Source: Prinia subflava (Eukaryota; Chordata; Aves; Passeriformes; Cisticolidae). Taken from it: DNA of 64,000 nt. How positions within the stretch are numbered: the first letter of the stretch is position 1; each line of letters starts with the position of its first letter. Under the pieces are notes generated by a model. It was not told the origin of the DNA. It ran no database searches and saw only the letters and a program-made list of their open reading frames with translations. Positions 37,301-47,552 of the stretch are shown piece by piece. The stretch is taken from the NCBI RefSeq assembly GCF_021018805.1, contig NC_086258.1:19932692-19996691 (forward strand), given 5' to 3'. Position numbers and translations under genes: made by a program.

Positions 37301-39431
37301 CCAGTGTTGCTCTCAGGGAGCTGCTGAAGCCCCGAACTCACAGGTTTGTGCCCAGGTGAGCAGGATTTATCACAACAAACTGTGGCAAAATGTGTACGTG
37401 CCCCCCAGCACAGCTGCCTGCAGAGCTCAGCTGGGACATGGCACTGGGAGAGGGCTGAGGGTGAAGACATGGCTGTTCTCAGCCCCTCATCACCCCACCC
37501 TTGTGGCCTCTCAGGCTGGGACTTTCAGTCCCTGAGACTTATTTTTGATTTGCCCTTTATATAAAATTGTGCTGCCTCCCTCCTGCTCCAAGCAGTACTC
37601 CAGGGATGGAGTTGGATGCTGCTAGAAGCTGCTGTGTGCCACAGGGACGGTTCAGGGCTGTCCCCACCTGCCCAGGCACTATTTCACCATGGCCAAGACA
37701 CCCACACTGACCTGAGAGAGAGCCTGGAGCCCTGTGCCAGCCTGGCCGGGCCCTTGCCTTGGCAGAGGCTGTATCTCAGCCCTGCAGACATGAGCTCTAG
37801 GGCTGTGCATCAAACAAAACCTGGCTCAGATCATGCAGCAGATCCTTGTTTGTAACCCCCTGTTAACACCTTGGATGAACCACAGCCAAGGAACACATCC
37901 CTCTGCCTTTGGGTCTTGTTCCAGCTGAATGGATCCAGGAATCACAGAGGAGGAAGAATGATTTGGCAATGGGTCAAACCACTTGAGAGCAGGATTCATC
38001 ATTTTGCATCAAGCAAAACTTTTCTGGAACAGACAAGAATAAACCTCTGCAGTTCCTGCTTTGGTTAGCTCCTGGCCCATTTCCTCCCAGGCCTGGGTTT
38101 AGCCACCAACCAGAAATAATTTAATCCTTGTCTCCAGACTGCAAAGCTCACTTGGGATTTTTCAGCACATCTGAGATGTGACTGCTTGCTCAGACAGAAG
38201 ATCTAGTGAGGTATTTGCTGCCTCACTTCCCTGGAGTGAGAGCAGCCTTGTTTCTGCAAGACAAGCAGCCCAGGCAGGAGAGGCAGGAAAATACCAAGGG
38301 AAACAGCAGGGAACATGGGGCTGGACTGGCTGCCTGCCTGGGCAGGTCTTCTGCCCAGAGCCTCATTTCCACCAAGGTCATTCCTTAACTGCTGCAGCTC
38401 CTTCCTGGAGAAGAGAGAGTTAAGGCTTTGCAAAGAATCAAAGTTTCTCAAGTCGCCCCTGGGGGCATGTTCTATGTCTTCCATGTACAACAGAAATGAG
38501 AGCTGCTACTAATTGATGTATTTCTTCTAATCAAGGGCTGAGCACCTTGTCCTGAGTACAGCAGGATGCAGAACATACTGGGATTTGTGAAGAGGGATCC
38601 ACAGAACCTCAGCTCTTCTCCTGTCTTGTTCCATCCCTGCTTTTCCTGAGGGTGCCAGTCCCTGCACAGTCACTGAAGACCGCAGGAAAGCAGTGTGAGG
38701 ACGGCAGGAAGGAGTGATGGGTAGATGTGCCATAAATCAGCATCTCCTCCACCACTCCAGGAGTTGCAGCCTGACTGCAGAGAGCAGGCAGCCCTGCTGC
38801 TGTCCCCGCAGCACAGCCTGAGCCCCGCAGGGACACCACCAACCCTGACCCCCCTCCGTGCAATTGCAGTTACAGAACACAGCCCCAGAAACGCTGCGAA
38901 AGAGAATTTCAAAGCAACCGGGGCAGGAATGGACGTCTCTGAGACACGGCTGTTCCATGGCAGGGAAGTCCCGGATCGTTAATCTGGTTCTGGCAAACAG
39001 AGCCCCGGAGTTCTGACCCGCCCTGGTCCCGCACAGGACAGCGGGAGCGGCTGCAAGGCGCCCGCGGGCTGTGCCGCGGGGCTGGCCCCGTTCCAGCAGC
39101 CCTGGCTTCCCGAACACCCCGAATCCTGCCGCCCCCGTGCCTGCCACAGCCGGGACGCGGCTGGGACCGGGGCCAGACCCTGCGGGCTGCGCATCCCCAC
39201 GGCGGGGAGAGAGCTGCCGCCGCACCGGGATGGGGGTGACAGCCGGACCCCGGCGGGAGACGAGGAGCGAGGAAGGCAGAGGGACGGGATTTGCTGGGAA
39301 GTTCAAGCAGCAGCCCTGCCCCGCTCCCCGCTCTGCAGCCCCCGCGCCCCCGTGCCCATCTCCAGCCATACCTTGTGGAGCAGGTCCTCGTTGTAGCCGT
39401 CCCCCCCCGGGCCGGCGGCGCGGGCCCCCAT
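25337..39431 (-). CDS. RAB37: RAB37 small GTPase with two alternative N-terminal cassettes
   Basis: Rab GTPase of secretory vesicles and granules. Shared exons on the minus strand are 27588-27629, 27381-27447, 27245-27297, 26698-26763, 25882-25938, 25546-25622 and 25337-25442, encoding 155 residues. They contain WDTAGQE (G3), GNKAD (G4, split by an intron), ETSAKTG (G5) and a C-terminal CC prenylation motif in SSCCAFS. Upstream, two routes exist. Isoform A uses 31606-31740 plus 29636-29746 and is 237 residues; isoform B uses 39372-39431 plus 33741-33851 and is 212. Each second exon is 111 bp, starts and ends in phase 0 and carries a full P-loop GDSGVGKT and switch I, so a transcript needs exactly one. 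Human RAB37 has the same two forms as I recall them. Flanking order next to NHERF1 matches human. Confidence 0.94.
26577..26664. repeat. 28-bp tandem repeat, about three copies, in a RAB37 intron
   Basis: Three diverged 28-bp units, each beginning CACAGCCA and rich in GGGCGTGG-like words, lie 34 bp downstream (in plus coordinates, left) of exon 26698-26763. The array is short and has no coding role. Confidence 0.65.
27630..29635. other. RAB37 intron before the shared exons
   Basis: No exon, repeat family or RNA gene was recognised in this 2.0-kb intron. Confidence 0.5.
29636..29746 (-). CDS. RAB37: RAB37 exon 2A (P-loop and switch I, form A)
   Basis: This 111-bp exon encodes VMLLGDSGVGKTCFLLQF, then KDGAFLSGTFIATVGIDFR. 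It holds the G1 P-loop and the switch I threonine with the canonical Rab GIDF motif. The acceptor is at 29747 and the donor follows 29636. It closely resembles the same exon in RAB26, the sister family. It pairs with exon 1A, whose last residues ELSGK run into VMLLGD exactly as in the human TGKVMLLGD isoform. Confidence 0.93.
31606..31740 (-). CDS. RAB37: RAB37 alternative first exon 1A
   Basis: It encodes a 45-residue acidic and proline/serine-rich N-terminus starting MGGPEGAAGTETP and ending CELSGK, with donor GT after 31606. The middle holds three seven-residue repeats (EGSGDPP, EGSGDLP, KSSGDPP). It sits at the edge of a CpG island and ends in phase 0, ready for exon 2A. The start is the first ATG of this CpG-rich exon; the true 5' UTR is not mapped. 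Confidence 0.85.
31640..31702 (-). repeat. In-frame 21-bp triplicate inside RAB37 exon 1A
   Basis: Three 21-bp units at 31640-31660, 31661-31681 and 31682-31702 share GGGGATCCCCGCTCC-like cores. The unit length is a multiple of three, so copy-number change would add or remove seven residues without breaking the frame. Confidence 0.8.
31741..32340 (-). promoter_or_regulatory. CpG-island promoter of RAB37 isoform A
   Basis: CpG-dense DNA continues upstream of the exon 1A ATG on the minus strand and falls off near 32.3 kb. It is the internal promoter of RAB37. Initiation sites are inferred from composition and the first-exon position. Confidence 0.6.
33741..33851 (-). CDS. RAB37: RAB37 exon 2B (P-loop and switch I, form B)
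   Basis: This 111-bp exon encodes TILVGDSGVGKTSLLVQF, then DQGKFIPGSFSATVGIGFT. It is the alternative to exon 2A and has the same length and phase. The P-loop is intact, but the Rab GIDF motif at the end of switch I reads GIGF, and the residues between P-loop and switch I differ strongly. The human isoform beginning MDLQRPD carries the same GIGFT ending as I recall it. Acceptor TTGCAG precedes 33851 and donor GTAAGA follows 33741. Confidence 0.93.
33852..39371. other. RAB37 intron 1 of isoform B
   Basis: A 5.5-kb intron. In human, CD300LF overlaps RAB37, so I checked both strands for Ig exons here and found none. A moderately AT-rich stretch lies near 35.9-36.3 kb. Confidence 0.5.
39372..39431 (-). 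CDS. RAB37: RAB37 alternative first exon 1B
   Basis: It encodes 20 residues from MGARAAGPGG to NEDLLHK, with donor GTATGG after 39372. The ending LHK runs into TILVGDSGVGKT of exon 2B, matching the VLHKTILVGD junction of the human isoform. It ends in phase 0. The start codon is the only ATG in a G/C-rich exon. Confidence 0.88.
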
Positions 39432-40120
39432 GGCCGGGGGGGTTTGGGGGTGCCCGGGCCCCGGAGCACCGCGGACAGCGCCGGTCCCGCTCAGCACCGC
39501 GGGCAGCGCCCGCCCCGCCGCCTCCGCCCGCCCCGGTTCGGCCCCGCAGCGCCCGCCCGGCGCGGCACGGCCCGGCCCGGCCCGCTCGGGCACCGCCCCG
39601 CAGGGGTGCCCTGTGCTCCCCGCCGCCGCTGGCAGAGTTCCCCCGCCCGGAGGAGGCGGCCAGGGGGCAGCGGGGAGCGGCCGGTCCCGCCCGGGGGCGG
39701 GGAGGCGCTGGGAGCATCCCCCGGGCCGGCAGAGCCCGCCGGGCTCTCCGCACACCGCGGGGCTCTCCCATCTCTGTGCCCATCTCTGAGCACCCCCACA
39801 GAGCCCCCCGACCTCGCACATCCCCGCCGTGGCCCCCGGTAATCGCTGCCCTTCTCCGCTCCGCTCGGGAGGCCCCACGGGCACAGCCGGCCCCGGCAGT
39901 CTCGGTTCCAGCCCCGCTCGGTGCCGGGCTGAGCGCACGGAGCCGGGGCCGCTGCTCCGGGCGGATTCTCGGCGGCCTCGCCGGTCCTTGGGAAGCCTCA
40001 CGCCCGCCCCGAGGCTGCTCCGGCTGACAGCAGCGCACGGAGCCCGCGGGCAGGGATGGAGCACGGAGCTGCGTGTCACCGCGGTGTCACCCCGGGCAGC
40101 CCGGGCTGGCCAGGCCCTTT
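39432..40120 (-). promoter_or_regulatory. CpG-island promoter of RAB37 isoform B
   Basis: Very CpG-dense DNA surrounds and precedes exon 1B on the minus strand (about 39.0-40.1 kb in all). It is the distal promoter. The open frames of up to 433 codons here on both strands are composition artefacts. Confidence 0.65.
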
Positions 40121-43100
40121 CAGCTGCTTCACCGAACTGCTGCTGGGCCTGGTTTACCCCGGCTGGTCCACTTTGGGATCCCACTGCGCTTACAGAGCCC
40201 AGTTAGGACCCTGCTTAGAGTAAAAAAAATGTTATTAGAAACAGAATGAAGCTGTGCCTAAACTTGAGGATGACAGTCAATATCTCATTGAGATCCTTTT
40301 CTTTACTACTCCCTTTAGAGCAATCTGATGTTGTCGATTGCACTAGAAATAAATTAATCTTTACTCAGAAGTTTATTTAAGAGAGACTTGATTCAGTCTC
40401 CAGTTCCCTCCTTCCAGATCAGCAGATGGCCTCAAGCCAGAGGAACAGACCATGCTTCCAAGAGCCATCTGCACCCATCCGATTGCTGCCTGCCTGCCCA
40501 GGCCTGACATTGCTAATTATATCTGCCCATTATTTCCTCTGACTGCAGAGATGGTTCTGCTGGGTCAGGTGATCAGACTTAGAAACAACAGCCAGAAAAA
40601 AAATTGAAAAACCAATAGAGACAGTGGGGTTCAGACTTGTCTGAGGCCAAAAAGCCCAACCCAACCCAGACCATCCTGTAGCCAGACCAAGACCTCATGC
40701 ACTGGAAGACAATCAACAGCACAAAAATAAATAACATCACTAGCCCTGCTGTCTGGATCAGAAAATTAACAAGTGGTTCAACACAGTGCACACACCCCAC
40801 AGCAGGCAGAGCCAAGAAGAAGAGAGCAGCAAACCTCAGGGGCGCTTCAAAAAGTCTGGGTAACTCTTGAACACACCAATATCTTGTCAAACCTCCCCAG
40901 CTCCCATGGATGTCAGTACAATCCTTCCCGTGGATGTCCCAGTGCTCTCATGGCCCGTTAAGGATGGAGACTTCATGCCACCATCCCGAGTGCAGGCTCA
41001 GCCTTCTCCTGGTCCAGGGTGGGGGCACTGCCCGATCCCACAGACCACAGAGACCCAGACCTGCTGCAGGGCTCTGCCCTGGGCCCCCAAACCGGGCAGG
41101 GACCCAGACAAACCTTTCCTGGCAGGTGGGGCTGAAGAGGAGAGAAGGCCCCAAACATTCCCCTGGGTCTGAGGCTCCAGGTCTGCTTATCCTGGTGGGA
41201 ATTTCTGGGAGGTCCCTGCTGCGGGAGCTCTGGGGCTCAGAGAGCATTCTCTGACTTTTTAGCTTGAGAAACATTTGTTAGCTGCCCTGAATCACAAAGG
41301 AGAGCAGGGAGGAGCTGGTGCTGACTGAAGAGTATTGGAGCCGAGTTGTCCATTCCCTCTGCAGGCCCTGGCGTGGCACCAGAGACACGCTCAGCCCTGC
41401 AGGTTTAACCTCACTCAGGAGGAAGGCAATTTTCCTGTCTACCATAATATCTCCAAATTTAATGCAGCCTAAAGAGACAATGCAGAATGCTGGCAAAACA
41501 CAGGCACCAGCACTCCCTGGCCCTGCTCCAAGGGCTCTCTCCCACTCTGTCATGCTGGAGGACCTGACCCATGGTAGAGAAGTGATAGCAGCAGCTTCAT
41601 CAGAGCCCAGCAGCCCAACACGCACATCACTGCCTCCCTTCACACACCCAGGAATGCATTTCCCCACCACCCAGAGCAAACCACTTGCTCTCCCAGCCTC
41701 CCCCGGAGCCGGCAGAGGTTTGTGGCAGCCAGTGAACAGCTTATTGCCCCGAGCAAGTGCTGACCGGCTGAAATCAATGCAGAGCAATGAAATCAGAGGA
41801 AATGATCTGTAAACGGCAGGAGTGATTCCAAATGAACCTGCAATTTAGATCCATTGTTTGGTGTGTTTGCTCACAGACTGTATCTCTGGAAGCTTAATTA
41901 CTTGTGTATTTGCCTTGAGAAGTGCAGCTCTAACAGGGGAAGATTTAAATCCAGCTGAGGAGTTTTGCTTCACTGTTCTCCTGGCCTGCTCCTGCTTGTT
42001 CTCTGCTGCCCAAACCCATTAACTGCTGGAGCATCTCCCTGGATTGCCAGCACTGCACATGTGGGGAAACTGGATCCTTGCTGAAGTAATTCCTTCCCCA
42101 CGAGCTGGGAAGGAATCAGAATTTCATCCTCTGAATCCACCGAGCATGGATTCTTAATTTCTTTGCATTAATAACCCCTGCCTTGGCCTTTTCTGGCTCA
42201 GCCCATCCTCAGGCAGAGCCCAGAGCAAATCCTCCACCACCACCAAGTCGGCAAGTATGTTTTGCCACATTTACTAGCTTTGCTAAATCGGGAGATCTGG
42301 GAATGATCCGGGCTTATCTTGGTTACCTGAGATGGCAGTGGAAAAGAGAGATCAGACAATGCCTGCTCAATCAGCCAGCACTAAAGGAGCTACATTATTA
42401 TACACAGCCTTATCTCCCAAGGACAATTTCACCAAACTTGCTAAATCTGCCCGTGAAGAACAGACTGAAACAACTGGATTCATTTTCAAAGGCTCTAGAC
42501 TGAGTAACAGAATCGAGAATTGGAAATATCTTTGAAATCCAGAGAAGACAGGACTGTGGAAAGGCTCAGCTGTGGTGGTGGGATGAGAACTGGCGAGGAT
42601 CTGCTCTTGCTGGGCCCTGAACCAAGGAGATGCAAGCACTGACTGACTCAATTACTCCCTGTCTCAGGAAGGCTTGGAGCTTTTTCTTAGGACCAAACCA
42701 GATTCTTAATCCTGCAGAACTGGAGCTAAAGCAGTGTCTGACAGTGTTGGGCAGTGTCCCATTGCCGCTGGGCAGGGACCAGGAGCTCTGCCCAGGGGCT
42801 GCAGGGGTGCAGGGGCTGCAGGGGTGCAGGGGCTGCAAGGGCTGCAGGGGTGCAGGGGCTGCAAGGGCTGCAGGGGTGCAGGGGCTGCAGGGGTGCAGGG
42901 GCTGCAGGGGTGCAGGGGCTGCAAGGGCTGCAGGGGTGCAGGGGCTGCAAGGGCTGCAGGGGTGCAGGGGCTGCAGGGGTGCAGGGGCTGCAGGTGTCTG
43001 CTCATCCCGTGGCCTGTGCCACATCCCGGAGCTGCGGGGCTCTGCCACACGAGGTGCTCGCCCCAGCCCTGAGTGCAGCATGGACAGAAAGGCAAACTGA

Positions 43101-44269
43101 TGTTTGCTCCTGCCAGCGTGCACCAGCGGGATTCCTGAGAGGCTTCCCAGCAACGCTTCCTTTCCCGTGGAGCAGCCTCGCCTTGTGTTTCCCGGGCCTC
43201 TTGCTGCCGAAAGAGAGAGCTCTTGGCCTGCAGGATCCTGCCACAGCCCCCAGGGATGCTGCTTCACAGCAGAGAGCCCTCCCCTGTGCTGTGCTGTGTT
43301 TATCCTTCCCCCGGGTTCTGGAGCACCTCAGCACCCGTGCCCTGCCTGGAGGGTATTGGGGGCTCCCTGCACGTCACCCCCCACTTTAGGTAGTGTGAAT
43401 GCTCATCACACTCTGTTGCATTGATTTGTGCCTGAATTGCTCTTTCCTTTTCCGGTTTTGCCTTTCAACTGACACTCAGTTTAATTGGGATAAACATCAC
43501 AGGTCCTCCTGTGACAGAGTTCTGTGTCAGCTCCCTGGGGTTCCTCATTCCTGCCTGCTCTCCTCTTGACCTCCCTCTCCAAGGAGGATGTTCTCACACT
43601 GCTGTTTGTTTGGGGCTGAGGCACCAAGCTGGAGCCGTGCCCTTTGCAAACCCCTCATTGACAGCCCCTGGCCATGTCCCACTCAGCCATGGCCCCTTCA
43701 CACAGCAGGTGAGAGGAGAAATATCAGAGTAAAACCTCATGTGGAGGTGGCAGTGCTGATGTTGGGTGGCTGTAAATCACTGCTGTATCCTCAGGGGATG
43801 GAAGGAGATCTTCTCAACCAGTCCATCAGTAGGGGTTAACCTGCACTGCCTCTGCCCCAGTGCCTGCACCCCTGCTCTGGCCAGACCCTCTCAAAACTCC
43901 CCCAAATCCTTTGGGCTCTGTGCAGGGGAAGGGTCTTCAGTCCCTGCTGGGATGGGCATCACGGAGGAGGAACCTGCTGCATTTTGGCATTTGCCTGGGA
44001 ACCCAGTGACTGTTCCACAGAAAAAACAGAGTCTCTGTCACGGAACACCCCAGGGTGAGTCATGAGCCGTCGGTCAAGGGGAGGAAGCAACTGCCTTAAA
44101 AAGGAGACATCCAGGGTCTGTGGGTCAGCAGTGCCCAAAGCAGCAGCAGGACAAGACGGCTTGGAAAACTCTTGGGACATCCATGTGTGTGTGGGCCTGG
44201 CTTCATCCTGGAGGACTTTTTGTGAAAAACCATGGGGAAAATTCCACCTCAGGAGCAAGAAGCTGGATA
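40121..44269. other. Intergenic DNA between the RAB37 distal promoter and the first CD300 gene
   Basis: No recognised gene. It holds a minisatellite (42794-42993) and two short open frames with protein-like composition (40579-40890 minus and 42183-42503 plus) that match nothing I know. AT-rich, possibly conserved non-coding DNA lies at about 41.8-42.5 kb. Confidence 0.5.
42794..42993 (+). repeat. CTGCAGGGGTGCAGGGG minisatellite
   Basis: About 200 bp of interleaved 17-bp units (GCTGCAGGGGTGCAGGG) and 27-bp units that add GCTGCAAGGG. The lack of stops in several frames produces artefactual open frames on both strands. Confidence 0.9.
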
Positions 44270-45883
44270 ATGAGGATTTTCTTGGTTTGGACCCTTTCCC
44301 TCATGAGAGCCACGAGCACAGGTCAGGCAAATCTGTTCCAGGGGTTCTGGCAGAGCTGTGGAGAAGCTACGGCTGAGGCAGACCTAGAAGCTCACTATGG
44401 TCATGACAAAAGACCAGCTGATCCCAAACTTTTCCTCTGGCAGTTACAGGGTGTAATCTCTGAGATTTGCTTGTTCCCTGCCATGGGAACCCTGAGAATA
44501 AGGCTTTTTACTCTCCTACTAACACACACCCTTGATCAGGGCTCTTAGTGACTGTGGGCATCTCACCTCACCCCTCACTGGCATAGTGGGTGCACAGGCA
44601 CAGCCTCCCTCAGGCTGTACGCCCAAGAAAACTGGGCTCAGATCCTTCATGGTTCCCTGAGGCAATGCCAGGATGGGTTTACAGCACCTCTCTCTGTCCC
44701 CTGCAGGTGGCCAAGGAGTGACAGGCCCCAGGCTGGTGATGGCTGAGCAGGGCAGCTCACTGGCAGTGTCCTGCAGCTACAGGCCACGCTACAAGCTCAG
44801 CTCCAAGTACTGGTGCCTCAAAAACTCCCTCTCGCTTTGCTTGACCTATATCATCCAAACCGATGGCTCAGAGGTGACAGTGACACGGGACAGGGTGTCC
44901 ATCAGGGACAACCACACAGCAAATTCCTTCACAGTGACACTGAGCAGTGTCACACCGGGGGATGCAGGCCGGTACTCCTGTGGGGTGAAGAGGAGACTGA
45001 GAAACCGGTGGCACAGCATCAAGGTGATGGTCTCTGCAGGTAAACAAGGCTGGAAGCAAAGCTGGCATTAAACTTCCCCCTTTTTAGCTCTTCCTCCTCT
45101 GCAGTGCTCAGGGCATTGCCCGAATACCTCCATATGCACCCTCTGCACCTTCATTGCCCAAGTCTCAGGGCAGAGATTCCTGTGGAAGGTGCAGGACAGG
45201 GGGTGTGGGGGTCTCCATTTGCTCTAACTCTGTTTTCTCTGCCAGCTGTTTCAAACACAACTGAGGACAGCAACGTGAGCCCATGGACCACCAACCCTCT
45301 GTGCCCCAGGGGCTGTGAGGAGCCTCCAGTGCTGTGAGTCAGGGTGTGGGATCTGGGCAAGCCCCAAACAGCATCCCCTGGCCAAAACTTTCCTTTCCCA
45401 TGCGTGGATCTCCCAGCTTTGAGTTCCCAAGGAGCATCCTGGGGGCAAGCAGGGCAGCTGGCTGACTGCCCCTGTCCCCACCCTCTTTCCCTAGACCCTA
45501 CAAAATAAAGCTCTAGCATAACCTCCCTTATCCCTCACAGGTCCAAGCTCATTGTCATCCCCGTGCTGCTCCTGATCAGCATCAAGGTGCCCGTGGCGCT
45601 GGCGGTGGTGTGCGGGGCAGCCTGCCTGCGGAGCCGTGACCAGGAGAGCCCGCGGCTCTCGGGGCCGTGCACCGGGGCACCGGGCTGCCCGCCCGTCCCG
45701 CCCACCCCCGAGCCCCGGGGATCCGCTGCTGTCCCCCCGGGCCCCACCCTGCCGGGGCTGTGCCGCCCCCCGGGGTCACCCTGTGCCGGGGCGGGCTCGG
45801 CCCCGGGCACTGCCCGGCCCCTGCTGGCAGCCCCTGCGCGGGAGAGGGGAGGGTTTGGGGTGCAGAGAGCCTGTGTGTGTTGA
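44270..45883 (+). CDS. CD300-like receptor, activating type (transmembrane lysine)
   Basis: Leukocyte surface receptor with one V-type Ig domain of the CD300/pIgR group. Four exons, 44270-44321, 44707-45039, 45246-45333 and 45541-45883, total 816 nt, or 271 residues. The leader is MRIFLVWTLSLMRATSTG; its exon is the least certain and was chosen for hydrophobicity, a phase-1 donor and nearness. The Ig domain (about 18-128) has the core cysteines in AVSCSY and YSCGV and the family's second pair in KYWC and SLC, plus sequon NHT. The stalk has NTT and NVS. The membrane segment (about 161-186) contains lysine 173 (LLISIKVPVAL), the usual sign of pairing with DAP12 or FcR gamma. The tail is proline-rich with no tyrosine. 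It lies head to tail with the inhibitory-type gene, as in mammalian CD300 clusters. Confidence 0.82.
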
Positions 45884-45913
45884 GCCACAGCTGCCAGCTG
45901 AAGAGGATTTTGC

Positions 45914-45919
45914 AATAAA
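45914..45919 (+). terminator. Polyadenylation signal of the activating CD300-like gene
   Basis: AATAAA lies 31 bp after the stop codon, implying a very short 3' UTR. Confidence 0.7.
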
Positions 45920-45947
45920 GGCTGGGTATGCTGCAGGGCCTTGTCTA

Positions 45948-45971
45948 TCTGTCTGTCTGTCTGTCTGTCTG
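45948..45971 (+). repeat. (TCTG)6 microsatellite
   Basis: Six perfect TCTG units just past the poly(A) signal of the activating CD300-like gene. Confidence 0.95.
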
Positions 45972-46793
45972 CTCCTTGCCTCGGCTGCCAGCAGTGCCCG
46001 GGATGCCCGTGGCAGCCGCTGCTGGGGCACACACCTGTGTGGGACATGCTGTGCTGTGCCTGGGGTGGGATGTGGTGTCACAGGGGCCCTGCAGGCTCCA
46101 CCACGGCCCAGCTGAGCTTCCCCGTGGGGAGAGGAGCTCCCAGTCCCAGGAGCCTCAGCCCTGCCACCTCTGCCTGCTCCACCCAATGCCCATCTCCAGC
46201 TGAGCAAGAGCCAGGGAAGACTGTCCTTCCACAGCTCTGCCCCACTCAGCAACTGCAGGGAGACTGGGGACAGAGGGGGAGGCCTGGAGGGACCTGATCA
46301 GAGCATGGGGCTCCAGAGCTACAGAGGAGCTGTGCTAGGAGCAGCCTGGGGAGGCATGCTGACAAGAGCAGTGGGTGATCCTGTCCAGCTGCACCAGGAT
46401 AAGGGGCTGGAATTACCCATTTCATTCCCCTGGGAGGAACAGGGTGGCCATGCAGGAGCACTGCCCAGCCTGGAGGATTTTCTGGGGTTCATGTGGTCCC
46501 TGTGCTGAGCTACCTCTCCTGCTGGGTGCCCTGTCTGCCCAGAGGCGCTGGGCACTGTGGCAGTGAGAGGCAGGCTGTGTCCTGACATGGGGGCCGTGCT
46601 GGAGGAAGAAAGGGGAGACTCTGGGGAAGGGCACAGGGGACAGTGCACAGGAGAAGCTGAAACTCTAGGAAACAGGAAATGCCATGATCTTGCTGAATCT
46701 CCAGCAATAATGGAGGTGGTGCCAGAGGCAAAAGAGGAAGCAGAGCCCAAGAGACACAATGAGGAGGAGCAGCAGGGCGTCCCTGGCGTGTAC

Positions 46794-46833
46794 ATGAGGC
46801 TCCTGCTGGTGCCAGCCTTGGCATTGCTGCCAG
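46794..46833 (+). pseudogene. Orphan CD300-type leader exon
   Basis: ATG followed by MRLLLVPALALLP and a phase-1 donor, G|GTAGGAG. It is 40 nt long, the same length and phase as the leader exon of the inhibitory gene (48359-48398, MQLLPLLAWALLP). No Ig exon follows before the next leader; instead LTR-like repeat DNA starts within 20 bp. It may be the remnant of a third CD300 gene whose body was lost, or a distal alternative leader for the downstream gene, since the phase would allow splicing to 48489. Confidence 0.55.
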
Positions 46834-46847
46834 GTAGGAGTGGACTC

Positions 46848-47438
46848 TAGGCCTGATATTTTTGGGCCTTAGAGATTTTAGCCCTCTGGTAGCTGCTAAC
46901 TCCTTTCTCAAGGGAAAAGTTTCTTAGGACAGCTTCTTCCCAAAACAATTTTGGCAAAACAACTATCCTTTCCCAAATTCATCTTTTCTACATGGTGTTT
47001 GCCTTTCTGATTGGCAGAGGAATTGAAGTTGGATCTCCTGCATGGTAGGCAGGCACTTCAGCTATTACACTGCTGGGGAAGGTCATTTTGGGAAAGGATA
47101 GCTGTTTTGCCAAGATTGTTTTGGGAAGAAGCTGTCCTAAGAAACTTTTCCCTTGAGAAAGGAGTTGGCAACTACCAGCAGGCTAAAAGCTGAGATTGAA
47201 CAGGAACACCTAAGATTTGAAAGGAATGTTTCAATCATGTATGTAATGTATGAACATTCAACACACTAGTGTTTTTAAGGGATGAGTCTTGTTAAGAGGG
47301 GTACCTGCATGGTGAATCCCATGTCAAGGTACCCAGGCACTTGTAAAAGAATACTTGTGTTCTTATTGTCTCCCGATTGTCTATTTGTATTTTTAAATTA
47401 AACTTTTAAATTTTATCAAGTGAACCTCGTTTTTCACA
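46848..47438 (+). mobile_element. LTR-like element with an internal inverted repeat
   Basis: The left part (46852 onward) matches the beginning of the LTR at 50322-50688 read in the opposite orientation, and the right end has an ATTAAA-like signal followed by a terminal TTTTTCACA. Arms 46871-46977 and 47087-47197 are inverted copies of each other, so the element contains a large potential hairpin. No flanking target-site duplication was found, so the borders are approximate and it may be a composite of two insertions. Confidence 0.5.
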
Positions 47439-47552
47439 GTCCCTGCACGTTTTCCCCATAGCATCAGGGATCACCACGTTGGGGGGCCGGGGCCAGGCTG
47501 CGGGAGGAGGTTTCACCCCGTGCGTGACAGGAGCACGGTGCCCGTCCGGCAC

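Noticed and set aside
38737..40038. 433-codon minus-strand frame around RAB37 exon 1B
   Set aside because: It reads through the CpG island in a frame different from the RAB37 coding exon and has no protein-like sequence.
42706..43267. Long minus-strand frames rich in HPCSPCTPAAP
   Set aside because: These are translations of the CTGCAGGGG minisatellite.
44673..45071. Start of the activating CD300-like gene at an ATG directly before the Ig domain (44673)
   Set aside because: That reading runs through a clear CAG acceptor and lacks a signal peptide. The leader exon at 44270-44321 supplies one in the right phase.
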